Assembly: GCA_030295365.1 (NCBI GenBank)
Contig: AP027062.1
Location: forward strand, 640,001-704,000
Direction of reading: 5' to 3'
Origin: Candidatus Rickettsia kotlanii
GTDB taxonomy: Bacteria; Pseudomonadota; Alphaproteobacteria; Rickettsiales; Rickettsiaceae
DNA length: 64,000 nucleotides
The translations under genes were made by a program, and so were the position numbers. Positions 22,636 through 34,548 of this stretch are shown piece after piece. Under the pieces are notes generated by a model that was not told where the DNA came from, made no database searches, and saw nothing but the letters and a program-made list of their open reading frames with translations. Each line of letters starts with the position of its first letter. Positions within the stretch are counted from its first letter, which is position 1.

Positions 22636-23025
22636 ATGATAATTGAGACGTTAAGGAGTTTACCTGCCAGTGAACATATAAACGATTTAAAGCAAATAAA
22701 AGAAATTTCAAAATTATACGCTCATGCCGTATTTGCTGATTTACAGAAAAATATTTTAGGGAAATTTGATAAGAACGGTAATTTAAGTATAACTAAAGAT
22801 TTTGCAATTGATGAAAATCTAGTCTTTAGAAAAGACAGTAAATTATTGTTGATTAAAACTCAAAGTGGTTTGATAAAAAGAGAAGGAGGCATGACAGCAG
22901 TAAATCATGTTTTACAAAAAGGCAGATTTTTGTTTGAAGATTTAGGCGGTAAGGTAGATACAAAATTAGGGACTGCAAATTTTCTAAACAAAAAGCCGAA
23001 AAAGCCTACTTTAAAAAGAGGTTAG
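22636..23025 (+). CDS. hypothetical protein, start possibly shifted
   Basis: The product has 129 residues, unrecognised, with a basic proline/lysine end (KKPKKPTLKRG) and the central segment KREGGMTAVNHVLQKGRFLFEDLGG. A better ribosome site (AAGGG) precedes an ATG at 22605 in another frame, which reads MGKDKKEVRFNDN and stops at 22644-22646. Joining the two frames near 22636 would give a slightly longer protein. So either the gene has suffered a one-base change near its start or translation begins at 22636. It lies 41 bases after fmt. Confidence 0.5.
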   Translation: MIIETLRSLPASEHINDLKQIKEISKLYAHAVFADLQKNILGKFDKNGNLSITKDFAIDENLVFRKDSKLLLIKTQSGLIKREGGMTAVNHVLQKGRFLFEDLGGKVDTKLGTANFLNKKPKKPTLKRG

Positions 23026-23080
23026 AATAACTTTAAACCCTCTCATAAGAAATAAAATTAAAATTATTTGAAATTAGTGT

Positions 23081-23109
23081 TTGACAAGCTTTAAAAATAT
23101 AGATATAAA
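23081..23109 (+). promoter_or_regulatory. sigma70 promoter of the 23S-5S unit
   Basis: TTGACA (23081-23086), a 17-base spacer and TATAAA (23104-23109) are near-consensus and lie about 165 bases before the 23S gene. This fits independent transcription of 23S-5S in a genome whose 16S gene is elsewhere. Confidence 0.7.
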
Positions 23110-23271
23110 GTCACCACACAAAGTTTGAAATATAAAACTTTGTAGCTGTTTAAAAAGTTGATAAAGTTAAAAACTAAATTACACCGCGATAATAAAAATT
23201 TATATCGTGAGTAGATACTGAAAATAATTGTGAAATTAATTCTGTATGCATCATGTAATCTCAAGTTAAAA

Positions 23272-26038
<2,767 letters not shown>

Positions 26039-26133
26039 GTGAGATTACATATGCATATAGTGTTAATGTTATAAAAGTGTAGTAATATCTACTCACAAAG
26101 TTATCAGGTTAAATAGCTTTATCAACTAATAAG

Positions 26134-26235
26134 AATGTTATTGCATGACTATATCCAGCAAAATAATTTTGCTGAGTATCATAGTAAAAGTTAAGGTATG
26201 ATATTAAGAATTTTTTTGAGTCATGCAACAACATT
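26134..26235. repeat. palindromic element in the 23S-5S spacer
   Basis: AATGTTATTGCATGACT (26134-26150) is inverted at AGTCATGCAACAACATT (26219-26235) with one mismatch. Inside is a smaller hairpin (CAGCAAAATAATTTTGCTG). The 102-base unit will fold strongly in the rRNA precursor and may affect processing. Confidence 0.65.
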
Positions 26236-26283
26236 AACAGCAAACTATAATACAAATCTCTCTTTTTAAAAGTTTGTATTGCT

Positions 26284-26402
26284 AGCTTGGTGGTTATAGC
26301 ATGAGTGAAACACACGATCCCATCCCGAACTCGAACGTGAAACCTCATAGCGCTAATGGTACTATGTCATAAGGCATGGGAGAGTAAGTCGCTGCCAAGC
26401 TT
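26284..26402 (+). rRNA. rrf: 5S ribosomal RNA
   Basis: GCTTGGTGG at the start pairs with GCTGCCAAGC at the end. CCCATCCCGAACTCG and GTGAAACCTCATAGCGC are the conserved loop B/C segments, and GGCATGGGAGAGTAAGTCG is loop E and helix IV. An outer stem (TTTGTATTGC / GCAATGCAAA) marks the processing site. It lies about 245 bases after 23S. Confidence 0.95.
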
Positions 26403-26450
26403 GCAATGCAAATTTTAATTATCTTTCTTTCTCTTTATGAGATATTCTAT

Positions 26451-27445
26451 ATGCATAATTTTTACCTTTCTCTATATTAGTAGTGCTTACGCATTAAAGA
26501 ATAAACATTAATTTATTTCCATAGAATCACTAAAATCTAACATAGAAATTAAAAAGCTATTTTAAAGAAAAGAATACTAGTCAATTTATTTTAGAGTTAC
26601 CAAACGGTACAGTAATTAATGAAAGTAGAGTTTTAACTCAAGAAGGTTATCTTCTACAAGATACTCAAACAAGTTTAGGTGATCAACATCGTTTATTAAA
26701 AACGAGGTATTAATACTGCAAATCCTTTATATTTTAATAGAAAATTAGCAGTAATTTCATCTTCTAGTTCTAAAAATTGGTATCATTGGCTGCTACAAAT
26801 TTTGCCTAGATTAATTATATTAAAAGAATCAGCTCTTGAATATGATCGTGTCTATATTAATAATTAAAAATATTCATGGCAAATTAAGTCATTGATAGTA
26901 TCAAATTATTTAAATATACTTTATACCGAGTGACTGTATAATTCAAGCTACTAGACTAATTGTTCCATCTGTATCGTTTATTCCGGTAAAAAAGGTACGC
27001 CTTTGCCTTTATGGTTAAAAAAAGATTTAGGAAATATTTTTATTAAAGATAATAGTAAAGCATACGATAAAATATATATTTCTCGTAAATTGCTTCTACC
27101 TGAAAAATAGTTAATGAAGAGGAATTAATAGAGAAAATTGAGAGATTCGGTTTTAAAGTAATATATCTAGAGCTATTCTCCCCATATGAACAGGCCCAGC
27201 TTTTTAATAAAGCAAAAATAATAGTTAGATCGCATGGATCAGGATTTGCTAACTTTATTTTTGTGGCTCCACAATGCAAAGTAGTAGAGATTGATCACGG
27301 TACAACTCCCTCTAGAAGTTTTTATAAAAGAATGGAAAATTATATGTCATGCGATTTATTATCCTTTTTATGTAGATCAGAAGAGCATTTAGAAGACGAT
27401 ATATTGATGAATTTATTAAATTTCTTAGAGGTCATCTATAAATAA
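26451..27445 (+). pseudogene. GT61 (DUF563) glycosyltransferase, decayed
   Basis: Pieces in different frames read as one protein: FILELPNGTVINESRVLTQE, then SSSSKNWYHWLLQILPRLI, then DKIYISRKLLLPEK, then ELIEKIERFGFKVIYLELFS and AKIIVRSHGSGFANFIFVAP. The order HWLLQ-LPRL, I-SR, then H-G-S/A-G-x-x-N is diagnostic of GT61 sugar transferases, which act on surface glycans. At least three stops or frame changes occur (for example near 26710, 26865 and 27108). It follows the 5S gene. Confidence 0.8.
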
Positions 27446-27501
27446 ATTTTAATTAGTAATTAAAAAGCTTTTTAGCGAAAATTGATAAGATTTTTGAAAA
27501 G

Positions 27502-28554
27502 TTAATTTTTAAAATCATTGTTTAATAAATAAGATTCGCTATTCATTTCATTTAGTCTTGAAATAGTGCGTTTAAATTCTGTGGCTCGTGCTGAACCTTG
27601 ATATATTTTATTTGGGTTATCTTCTAGGCTTATAAATAAGAGTATTTTATAGAAATAGGCATTATCGATAAAGTTGATAAATCTAACGGCTGTATTTGTA
27701 TCGTTAGCATCGATAGTATGAACATCCTCCACTATAATAACGTTGAAATTTTGGCAAATATTAACATAATCGATATAGCTTAAGTCTCTTGTAAATAATT
27801 CATTATAATCTGTTACTAATATTCTTTTATACACTTTTTGAAATGATATTTCTCTACCTAGAATCTGTATATTTTGAGGAGCAAGATTATTATCACTAAT
27901 ATCCGTGATAATTTTTTCAAGTTTGTTTTGGTTTTCTACAGTTAAAGGATAAATTATCCTTGCTTCTTTAACTCCTAACGCTTTATCAAATCGATAATCA
28001 TGGTGATTATCTAGATATTTAACATAAAATGTATTATTGATTATCTTTATAAAAGGTAAGAAAGATTCTCGTTGTAATCCGTCTTTGTACAGATTATTGG
28101 GACTCGTGTTAGAAGTTATAAAAATAAAAATATTTTGCTTTATTAATTCATTAAATAATCTACCGATTATCATTGCATCAGTAATATCTTTAATTTCAAA
28201 CTCATCTATACATAACACTTTAGTTTGTTTAGTATAGTTTTTAGCAATTTTAGGGATGATATCTTTCTGATTTGCTGTTTGTAATTTATGCATAGATTTA
28301 TGAATTTCCTGCATAAAGTTCTGATAATGTATTATTATTTTAGGTGTGGTTAATTCTTCAAAAAAAGAATTCATGAGCATAGTTTTACCGCTGCCCACCG
28401 GACCGTATAAATAAATTCCGCTTTTTAAGTTATTTTGATTAAAGAATTTGAATAAACTTTTAGGCTTATTAAGTGCTGTTACCAGCTGTCTTAATTCTTC
28501 TCGTAAAGCAGTTTGTTTTGAATCTCGTATTAATGAAGTAGAGGATTTAATCAT
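27502..28554 (-). CDS. zapE: ZapE / AFG1-family ATPase
   Basis: The product has 350 residues. Walker A GPVGSGKTM is at 51-59, Walker B VLCIDEFEI near 115-123, and a sensor-like FITSNTSPNNLYKDGL follows. The Y-K-D-G-L-Q-R-E-S-F-L-P-F-I segment is characteristic of AFG1/LACE1 and ZapE. In bacteria ZapE associates with the division ring under stress; the mitochondrial relative handles respiratory protein quality control. Either role is possible here. It is transcribed alone on the minus strand, upstream of queA only after a repeat-filled gap. Confidence 0.85.
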   Translation of the reverse strand: MIKSSTSLIRDSKQTALREELRQLVTALNKPKSLFKFFNQNNLKSGIYLYGPVGSGKTMLMNSFFEELTTPKIIIHYQNFMQEIHKSMHKLQTANQKDIIPKIAKNYTKQTKVLCIDEFEIKDITDAMIIGRLFNELIKQNIFIFITSNTSPNNLYKDGLQRESFLPFIKIINNTFYVKYLDNHHDYRFDKALGVKEARIIYPLTVENQNKLEKIITDISDNNLAPQNIQILGREISFQKVYKRILVTDYNELFTRDLSYIDYVNICQNFNVIIVEDVHTIDANDTNTAVRFINFIDNAYFYKILLFISLEDNPNKIYQGSARATEFKRTISRLNEMNSESYLLNNDFKN

Positions 28555-28616
28555 CCAAAGTATTTTTTATCTAGTTTGTTATAGGTTTTTTCTAAAATGT
28601 TGTTCCTAGCTAGAAG

Positions 28617-28765
28617 CAGGAAGGCTTTGTTGCGTGGATCAATTTCACCTCCGTCATACTGTGATTTGACCACGGTATCCAGTGAAAAATGCTAACCTTT
28701 AGCATTTTTTTGTTATTTTTGCTAGATTGCCACGCTCCTTTTAATCGCTTGCAATGACGGTTGTG
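28617..28765. repeat. palindromic repeat, families C and A joined
   Basis: The left part TTTGTTGCGTGGATC with GTCATACTGTGATTTGACCACGG is family C. The right part GATTGCCACGCTCC with GCTTGCAATGACGG is family A, with the small hairpin AAAATGCTAACCTTTAGCATTTT between. It fills the gap between zapE and queA. Confidence 0.7.
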
Positions 28766-28769
28766 ATTA

Positions 28770-29867
28770 TCATTTTCTGCATAAAAGTGTTGCATCGCCG
28801 TAGCTGAAAAAACGCATTGCTTCTTTTATAGCATATTTATATAATGCATGCATCTCTTTAAAGCCGGCAAAAGCACATATAAGCATAAATAAAGTAGATT
28901 TAGGAAAATGGAAATTAGTCAGTAGCATATCGGCTGTTTGAAATTTAAAACCTGGGGTTATGAAAATATCAGTTTCAAAGCTACCTGCTTTTATGATGCC
29001 GTTATTGCAAGAACTCTCAAGTGTTCTAAGTGTTGTAGTGCCGACTGCGATAATACGTTTCCCTTCTTGCTTTGCTTTATTGATGATTTTAGCAGTGTCA
29101 GGAGTAATAGAGCAATATTCGGTATGCATTTTATGTTCATGAATATTTTCAGTTTTTACAGGTAAAAAAGTTCCAGCTCCCACATGTAATGTTAAAAATG
29201 TAGTTTGTATGCCTTCTGCCTTAAGCTTATCAAGTATATCATTTGTAAAATGCAAGCCTGCTGTCGGTGCTGCAACTGAACCTTCTATTTGGCTATAGAC
29301 AGTTTGATAGCGGTCGTTGTCGTGTTGAGTGTTTGTCATACCGTGGTTTGACCACGATATCCAGTCATTATTTAAATATTTTTTAGATCCCGTGGTTGTA
29401 GCTACGGGATGACATAATGAGTGCGAACGCCTAATATAAACCGGTAGCGGCATCTCACCGTATTTATTTAAGAACTCGAATACAGAAATATCATTAAGCT
29501 CAAATTTTACTTTAATCTCACCCATTGCAAGTTTTTCGGTAATAATTACCTTATGATTATCAAAATAAAATTCATCATTTACATGAAGCTTTCGAGCTGG
29601 TTTAGCAAAAGCTGACCAACTATCATCTGATAATTTTTGATTCAAATTTATTGTAATATTTTTCCCCAAATTTAACTTTGCTTTTATTACCTTACTATTA
29701 TTAAAGACTAATAAGTCTCCTTCTTTTAAGTAATCTGTTATGTTGTAGAATTTGGTTTTAATAGGCGGCGTAACAGCAATTAGTAAATCTGAGTTATCAC
29801 GTTCACTAGATGGATATTGTGCGATCAGTTTGCTTGGTAAATCAAAGTCAAAATCAGATAGTTTCAT
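28770..29867 (-). CDS. queA: S-adenosylmethionine:tRNA ribosyltransferase-isomerase, repeat-interrupted
   Basis: The product has 365 residues and makes epoxyqueuosine in tRNA wobble positions from a preQ1 base. The family core is intact: MKLSDFDFDLPSKLIAQYP at the start, GSVAAPTAGLHFT in the middle, and TNFHFPKSTLFMLI near the end. Between PLPVYIRR and DRYQTVYSQIEG, which are nearly adjacent in relatives, sits an extra stretch of about 34 residues encoded by a family C palindrome (29335-29413). The insert keeps the frame and falls at a surface loop by inference. Translation across it is uninterrupted, so the enzyme may still work. Confidence 0.93.
   Translation of the reverse strand: MKLSDFDFDLPSKLIAQYPSSERDNSDLLIAVTPPIKTKFYNITDYLKEGDLLVFNNSKVIKAKLNLGKNITINLNQKLSDDSWSAFAKPARKLHVNDEFYFDNHKVIITEKLAMGEIKVKFELNDISVFEFLNKYGEMPLPVYIRRSHSLCHPVATTTGSKKYLNNDWISWSNHGMTNTQHDNDRYQTVYSQIEGSVAAPTAGLHFTNDILDKLKAEGIQTTFLTLHVGAGTFLPVKTENIHEHKMHTEYCSITPDTAKIINKAKQEGKRIIAVGTTTLRTLESSCNNGIIKAGSFETDIFITPGFKFQTADMLLTNFHFPKSTLFMLICAFAGFKEMHALYKYAIKEAMRFFSYGDATLLCRK
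29335..29413. repeat. palindromic repeat (family C) inside queA
   Basis: GTCATACCGTGGTTTGACCAC at the left and ATCCCGTGGTTGTAGCTACGGGATGAC at the right form an imperfect palindrome of 79 bases. The same words occur in the intergenic copy near 60060-60150. It is read in frame as part of queA. Confidence 0.85.
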
Positions 29868-30034
29868 TGTTTAAATATTAGTGGCTAAAAAAGTGATTAT
29901 AACAGCATATGACAATATTTAATATAATATTTTAGTTTATTGATTGCTTACTAATAAATCAACTATTTGTTGATAAAATGATTTTTTTCTGTACGATACA
30001 AAATACTATCAATTGAATCATTAAGGGAAATACT

Positions 30035-30531
30035 ATGATAACTGATGATATAATTAGAAATAAATTTCATGAGATATTAAGCAGTAAAGATAAGATATGG
30101 GATTTAATAATATATATAAAAAGATATGAATTTTTTAGAGAAAATTTTGTCAAAGAATGCAAAGCTTTGATTGAAGATCCAAATACAAATATTTCTAGTG
30201 TGTATAATATGGCATACTGCACTGTAGATAAAATAGCAAGATTTCCTGACACTGCTATAGTTAAAGCAATTTGTCAAGGTGATTATGATTTAGTTGATAG
30301 TATGTTAACCGCTATTATTTAGAAATATGTATGTTCCTATACCTAAATATAGCCATGGTAACTAAATTGCTTGCTTATGGTGCTAATCCGGATATACTTG
30401 ATCCTGACGGTCAAATGGTCCATGACAAGAAAGATTTAGCTGCATTTATTCAATGGAAAGTAGCAATATTACCGGTTGAAAAAGATATTTCTAAGGATGA
30501 GTATATTAAAAGCCTATTAGAACTAATATAA
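30035..30531 (+). pseudogene. ankyrin-like protein split by a frame change
   Basis: The first part (30035-30322, 95 residues) starts at an ATG after AAGGGAAA and ends AICQGDYDLVDSMLTAII. The second (30331-30531, another frame) continues MVTKLLAYGANPDILDPDGQ, an ankyrin helix-loop. A small frameshift near 30320 separates them. Only about one and a half ankyrin units are visible, so the original was small. A third piece further on (30545-30731) may belong to it. Confidence 0.6.
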
Positions 30532-30544
30532 ATTTTCAAATCAA

Positions 30545-30731
30545 ATGAGTTTGGATTCGATTGATATCGTCTCTAGAGTCTTTATGCATTTTAAAAATTG
30601 AAGATATTATTGATAGTAACACTACAGAAAAGATAGAATTACTTGAGAGTGCAATAAAAGCGATGACAGATTGCAGACTACTTCAAGTTGTAGCAATAGG
30701 AGAAATAGTGGCTCATAATGATTTAATTTAA
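30545..30731 (+). pseudogene. short decayed tail, unknown
   Basis: MSLDSIDIVSRVFMHFKN stops early, and the next frame continues EDIIDSNTTEKIELLESAIK and ends VAIGEIVAHNDLI at 30731. It is a remnant with one frame change, possibly the end of the ankyrin-like gene upstream or a separate paralogue. Confidence 0.35.
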
Positions 30732-30746
30732 AGATTGAGGCTGGTA

Positions 30747-30780
30747 TTATATCATTCCTGCGAAAGCAGGAATGATATAA
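30747..30780. terminator. perfect 15-bp hairpin (family B end palindrome)
   Basis: TTATATCATTCCTGC, a GAAA loop, and GCAGGAATGATATAA. A perfect 15-base stem 18 bases before the stop side of the convergent ABC exporter. It is a minimal family B repeat and could act as a two-way transcription end, though it lacks a clear U-run. Confidence 0.5.
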
Positions 30781-30798
30781 AACATGGGTAATACCTCC

Positions 30799-32568
30799 TC
30801 ACACTATTAACCCTTTAACTTGAGAGTTCCATAATTTTTGATATAGCTTACTATTTTTTAGTAATTCTGCATGGCTACCGTCATCGATTATACTTCCCTT
30901 TTCAAAAACTAAAATTCTATCCATATTGAGTAAAGTAGATAATCTGTGAGCAATAACTATCACGGTTTTATTTTGCATTAAATAATCTATTGACTCTTGA
31001 ATCAGGCTTTCTGTCTCGCTATCTAAGCTACTTGTTGCTTCATCGAGAATTAAAATAGGAGCATTTTTTAAGATAGCTCTTGCTATGATAATTCTTTGAC
31101 GCTGGCCGCCTGATAAGTTATTCCCCCGTTCACCGCACATAGTATTGTAACCGTCCGGTAGATTATCGATAACATCATGAATATGTGCAGCTTTTGCTGC
31201 TTCTATAACCTCCTCAAGAGTAGCTTCTTTTTTCCCGTATCTGATATTGTCCAAAATGGTACGATGAAAAAGCACCGGTTCTTGAGGTATAAGGCTAATG
31301 GCTTTTCTTAAAGAATCTTGAGTTACGTTTTTAATATTTTGATTATCTATTAAAATCATTCCTTCTTCTATATCATGTAACCTAGTGAGTAAACTAATAA
31401 AAGTGGTTTTCCCTGAACCTGAAAAGCCAACTAGTCCTACTTTTTGTTTACTCGGTATTAATACCGATTTATTATAAAATAGATTGTTATTATGATGATA
31501 ATTAAATGTAACATTTCTAAATTCAATAACCCCTTCTTTGATATCTAATGGAGTAGCGTTTTCAATATCAGTTATAATATGCGGTGCCATTAAAGATAAG
31601 CCTTGATTAAATGCCCCGATCTGCTCGAATATATCACCGACTTCTTGCGTTAAATCCCAAATATCGTCTGCTACATTTATACATAATGTTAGCACTAATA
31701 CGCAATCACCTATGCTTATAGATAATTCGCTACGAAGTTTAGATAAATAATAAATCATTATAAAAATCATTATTGAACAAGAAGTCCCAAGAGCATAACG
31801 CAATTTGAACATAAAGAATTGCATAGTCTGCTCATCGGCTACGGCATTTTCTACTCTTGTTTCTAGATGTTGACGTTCAAATTTATGGGCTGTAAACATT
31901 CTAACCGCATTAATGTTGCTAATTGCATCTACGATACTACCGGCAACAAAAGATTGGCTTCTAGCATAATTTAATGAGTATTTATTAATTTTATCCGAGA
32001 AAAGAACACTAAGTCCTAAAAAAACCATAATCCATAAAATAAATATCGTAGCAAAAACGTAATGTACCGAATATAAAGCAATTAATGCAAATACAATAAT
32101 AGCGAGTTTACGAAGAATTTTTTCACCAAATATTGAAATAATCATCTCAAACGATCTTGCAGTTTCGGTAATACGATTGCTAATATGTCCTGCTAGATTA
32201 TCCTGAAAGAATTTATGGCTATGATATTGGGTATAATTATAAAGTTCATTTAGTATTTTCCCTTTTATTACAGGTATAGTCTTGAGATACAAATAATCAT
32301 ATGAACGATATGCTATATTAATACTCTCCCACCAAAGAGCATAAAATACTGCCCAGTAAATCATGGCAAATAAAAGATTATTAGTGTTCTCATCATTGAA
32401 AGATTCTATTAAATCAATGATTTTCTGAAGTAATATACTATCAATCGCTGGAATCATACCGAGTAAAATACAAATTACAGTCAATAAAGTCATTTTAACT
32501 TTATCGAATTTTAAAAAATAAATACCTAAACTAAATGTTGATTTAGATAAAGTAGGGTATTTTATCAC
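30799..32568 (-). CDS. MsbA-like ABC exporter (transmembrane plus ATPase)
   Basis: The product has 589 residues with a six-helix membrane domain in the first 330 residues and one ATPase domain. Walker A is GFSGSGKTT, Q-loop SLIPQEPVLF, signature LSGGQ, Walker B ILILDEATSSLD, and switch VIAHRLS. It works as a homodimer in the inner membrane. The substrate is not defined by sequence; lipid or peptide export is typical. It is related to the decayed exporter at 43.7-45.2 kb. It is transcribed alone. Confidence 0.88.
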   Translation of the reverse strand: MIKYPTLSKSTFSLGIYFLKFDKVKMTLLTVICILLGMIPAIDSILLQKIIDLIESFNDENTNNLLFAMIYWAVFYALWWESINIAYRSYDYLYLKTIPVIKGKILNELYNYTQYHSHKFFQDNLAGHISNRITETARSFEMIISIFGEKILRKLAIIVFALIALYSVHYVFATIFILWIMVFLGLSVLFSDKINKYSLNYARSQSFVAGSIVDAISNINAVRMFTAHKFERQHLETRVENAVADEQTMQFFMFKLRYALGTSCSIMIFIMIYYLSKLRSELSISIGDCVLVLTLCINVADDIWDLTQEVGDIFEQIGAFNQGLSLMAPHIITDIENATPLDIKEGVIEFRNVTFNYHHNNNLFYNKSVLIPSKQKVGLVGFSGSGKTTFISLLTRLHDIEEGMILIDNQNIKNVTQDSLRKAISLIPQEPVLFHRTILDNIRYGKKEATLEEVIEAAKAAHIHDVIDNLPDGYNTMCGERGNNLSGGQRQRIIIARAILKNAPILILDEATSSLDSETESLIQESIDYLMQNKTVIVIAHRLSTLLNMDRILVFEKGSIIDDGSHAELLKNSKLYQKLWNSQVKGLIV

Positions 32569-32722
32569 GATAATGTACCTCGATTTTAAAATAATATATT
32601 AAATGTGTGTTATTTTGGAGCATATTTTAATTTAATTATTTTGTAAAAATATACCTTAAAATATTAAACCTGTGGAAAAACAATAAACAAGCCTTGCTTC
32701 TTACCTTAAATAATGCTACAAA

Positions 32723-33025
32723 ATGCAAAAAATAACTTTAACATTGTTAGAAATGCAAGAAAAAGAATTATCTAATAATTTTTTAGAAGAACAAGAAAAG
32801 TTTAAGGAAGACAATTCTCCATTCTTTGATGTAAAATATATTTGTCAAGCAAGTTTATTAATTACAGATTCTATCCGAAAAGGGTATGATGTAACGCAAT
32901 TGCCGAATGGTGATATTAATGTTACAGAAGTAAGAATAGTAAATGTTCATTACAATTGGAACTCCGAAAAAGGAAAATTTGTTAAAACTAATCAGATAGA
33001 ATTTAATAATAGCAGAGGTGTATGA
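32723..33025 (+). CDS. hypothetical protein, Rickettsia-type
   Basis: The product has 100 residues and is soluble, with a charged N-terminal helix (EMQEKELSNNFLEEQEKF) then a beta-rich half with GDINVTEVRIVNVHYNWNSE. No catalytic motif is visible. It may belong to a small Rickettsia-restricted family (possibly DUF2671; recalled, not checked). The start ATG at 32723 has no strong ribosome site. It is divergent from the MsbA-like gene and upstream of cydA, but separated from it by a palindromic region. Confidence 0.6.
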   Translation: MQKITLTLLEMQEKELSNNFLEEQEKFKEDNSPFFDVKYICQASLLITDSIRKGYDVTQLPNGDINVTEVRIVNVHYNWNSEKGKFVKTNQIEFNNSRGV

Positions 33026-33084
33026 TTAAATCAAATACTGTATACTCGTTTAATTTGAAAAATTTGCTATATAAGGTACTGTGG

Positions 33085-33123
33085 TACTCACGTATTAAGT
33101 ATACGTTATTACACTGGTGAGTA
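33085..33123 (+). promoter_or_regulatory. nested palindrome upstream of cydA
   Basis: The outer arms TACTCAC (33085-33091) and GTGAGTA (33117-33123) enclose an inner perfect palindrome ACGTAT-TAAGT-ATACGT (33090-33106). It sits 48 bases before the cydA start, a good place for a regulator site or an mRNA hairpin. The binding factor is unknown. Confidence 0.4.
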
Positions 33124-33170
33124 TATTGTTATTGTCACAAAGTTTATTATCTTAAAACAGCAGCCTAAAT

Positions 33171-34541
33171 ATGGAATTTGATCAAGGATTATTATCAAGG
33201 ATTCAATTTGCTTTTACCATAAGTTTTCATATAATATTCCCTGCTTTTACTATAGGGCTTGCAAGCTTTTTAGCGGTAATTGAAGGGTTATGGTTAAAAA
33301 CAAAAAAGCCGGTTTATCAAGAAATATACAAATTTTGGGTGAAGATTTTTGCCGTTACTTTTGGTATGGGAGTAGTGTCGGGCATTGTAATGTCTTATCA
33401 ATTCGGTACTAACTGGTCGAATTTTTCAGATAAGGTTGGAAATGTCCTCGGTCCGCTTCTCGGTTTTGAAGTATTTACTGCCTTTTTCCTTGAATCTTCT
33501 TTTTTAGGTATAATGTTATTCGGCTTTAATAAAGTCAGTAAAAAAGTACATTGTATTTCTACGTTAATAGTTGCTGTTGGTACTGTAATCTCAGCTTTTT
33601 GGATACTTGCAGCTAGTAGTTGGATGCATACGCCTGCTGGTTTTGAACTGCGAGGTGAAGGATTCTTTTATCCTTTAAATTGGCTAGAAATTGTCTTTAA
33701 CCCTTCTTTCCCATATCGCTTTTTCCATATGATTACGGCGGCTTATTTAACTACTTCTTTTGTTATCGGTGGTGTAGCTAGCTTTTATTTACTAAATAAT
33801 CGTTATAAAGAGCATGCTAAAATTATGCTTTTTATGGCGGTGTTAATGGCGTTAATCGTTGCACCTATTCAAATAGTTATTGGTGATCTGCATGGTTTAA
33901 ATACTCTTAAATATCAGCCGGTCAAGGTCTCGGCTATGGAAGGTATTTGGAATACAGAAAAAGGAGCAGCTTTTAATCTTATCGGCTTTCCTGACGGGGA
34001 AGAAGAAAAAACAAAATATGCTGTAGAAATACCTTATGCTAGTAGTTTAATCTTAACGCATAGTTTAGACGGTGAAGTGAAAGGATTAAAAGAATGGACA
34101 AAAGAAGAGCGTCCGCCGGTTGCAGTAGTATTTTTTAGTTTTCGTATTATGGTAGGAATCGGTTGCTTAATGGTATTTACAGGTATTGCGGGGTTATATC
34201 TTTACTTGAAGAAAAGATTATATACTACGCATTGGTTTCAATATTGGTATATATTAATGTCCCCTTCAGGTTTTATTGCAGTATTTGCTGGTTGGTTCGT
34301 AACTGAGGTAGGTAGACAACCTTATATAGTATATAATATTTTAAAAACCGTGGATATGGTATCACCGGTACCCGGCAAATATGTATTTATTTCTCTAATT
34401 GCTTTTATAGTAGTGTATGTGATCATTTTCGGAGCGGGTATATATTATATAATACATTTGATAAAGAAAGGTATAGAAGCGATAGATAATAAAGAAATGT
34501 ATGGAGAGAGTGGTTTGAATAACCCATTATTAGAAGAATAA
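33171..34541 (+). CDS. cydA: cytochrome bd quinol oxidase subunit I
   Basis: The product has 456 residues and multiple membrane helices. His20 in ISFHIIFP matches a b595/d heme ligand. GWFVTEVGRQPYIVY is the hallmark segment after the Q-loop. At 456 residues it lacks the long Q-loop insertion of E. coli CydA (522 residues), so it belongs to the short-loop class. It oxidises quinol and reduces oxygen with high affinity. It is followed by cydB after 7 bases. Confidence 0.95.
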   Translation: MEFDQGLLSRIQFAFTISFHIIFPAFTIGLASFLAVIEGLWLKTKKPVYQEIYKFWVKIFAVTFGMGVVSGIVMSYQFGTNWSNFSDKVGNVLGPLLGFEVFTAFFLESSFLGIMLFGFNKVSKKVHCISTLIVAVGTVISAFWILAASSWMHTPAGFELRGEGFFYPLNWLEIVFNPSFPYRFFHMITAAYLTTSFVIGGVASFYLLNNRYKEHAKIMLFMAVLMALIVAPIQIVIGDLHGLNTLKYQPVKVSAMEGIWNTEKGAAFNLIGFPDGEEEKTKYAVEIPYASSLILTHSLDGEVKGLKEWTKEERPPVAVVFFSFRIMVGIGCLMVFTGIAGLYLYLKKRLYTTHWFQYWYILMSPSGFIAVFAGWFVTEVGRQPYIVYNILKTVDMVSPVPGKYVFISLIAFIVVYVIIFGAGIYYIIHLIKKGIEAIDNKEMYGESGLNNPLLEE

Positions 34542-34548
34542 TAAGTTT

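Noticed and set aside
26109-26348. 79-codon minus-strand frame across the 23S-5S spacer and 5S gene
   Set aside because: It covers 5S rRNA and the spacer palindrome.
28610-28795. 61-codon minus-strand frame between zapE and queA
   Set aside because: Made of palindromic repeat.
33061-33125. Riboswitch upstream of cydA
   Set aside because: The region is too short and AT-rich, and the palindromes fit a protein site or a simple hairpin better.
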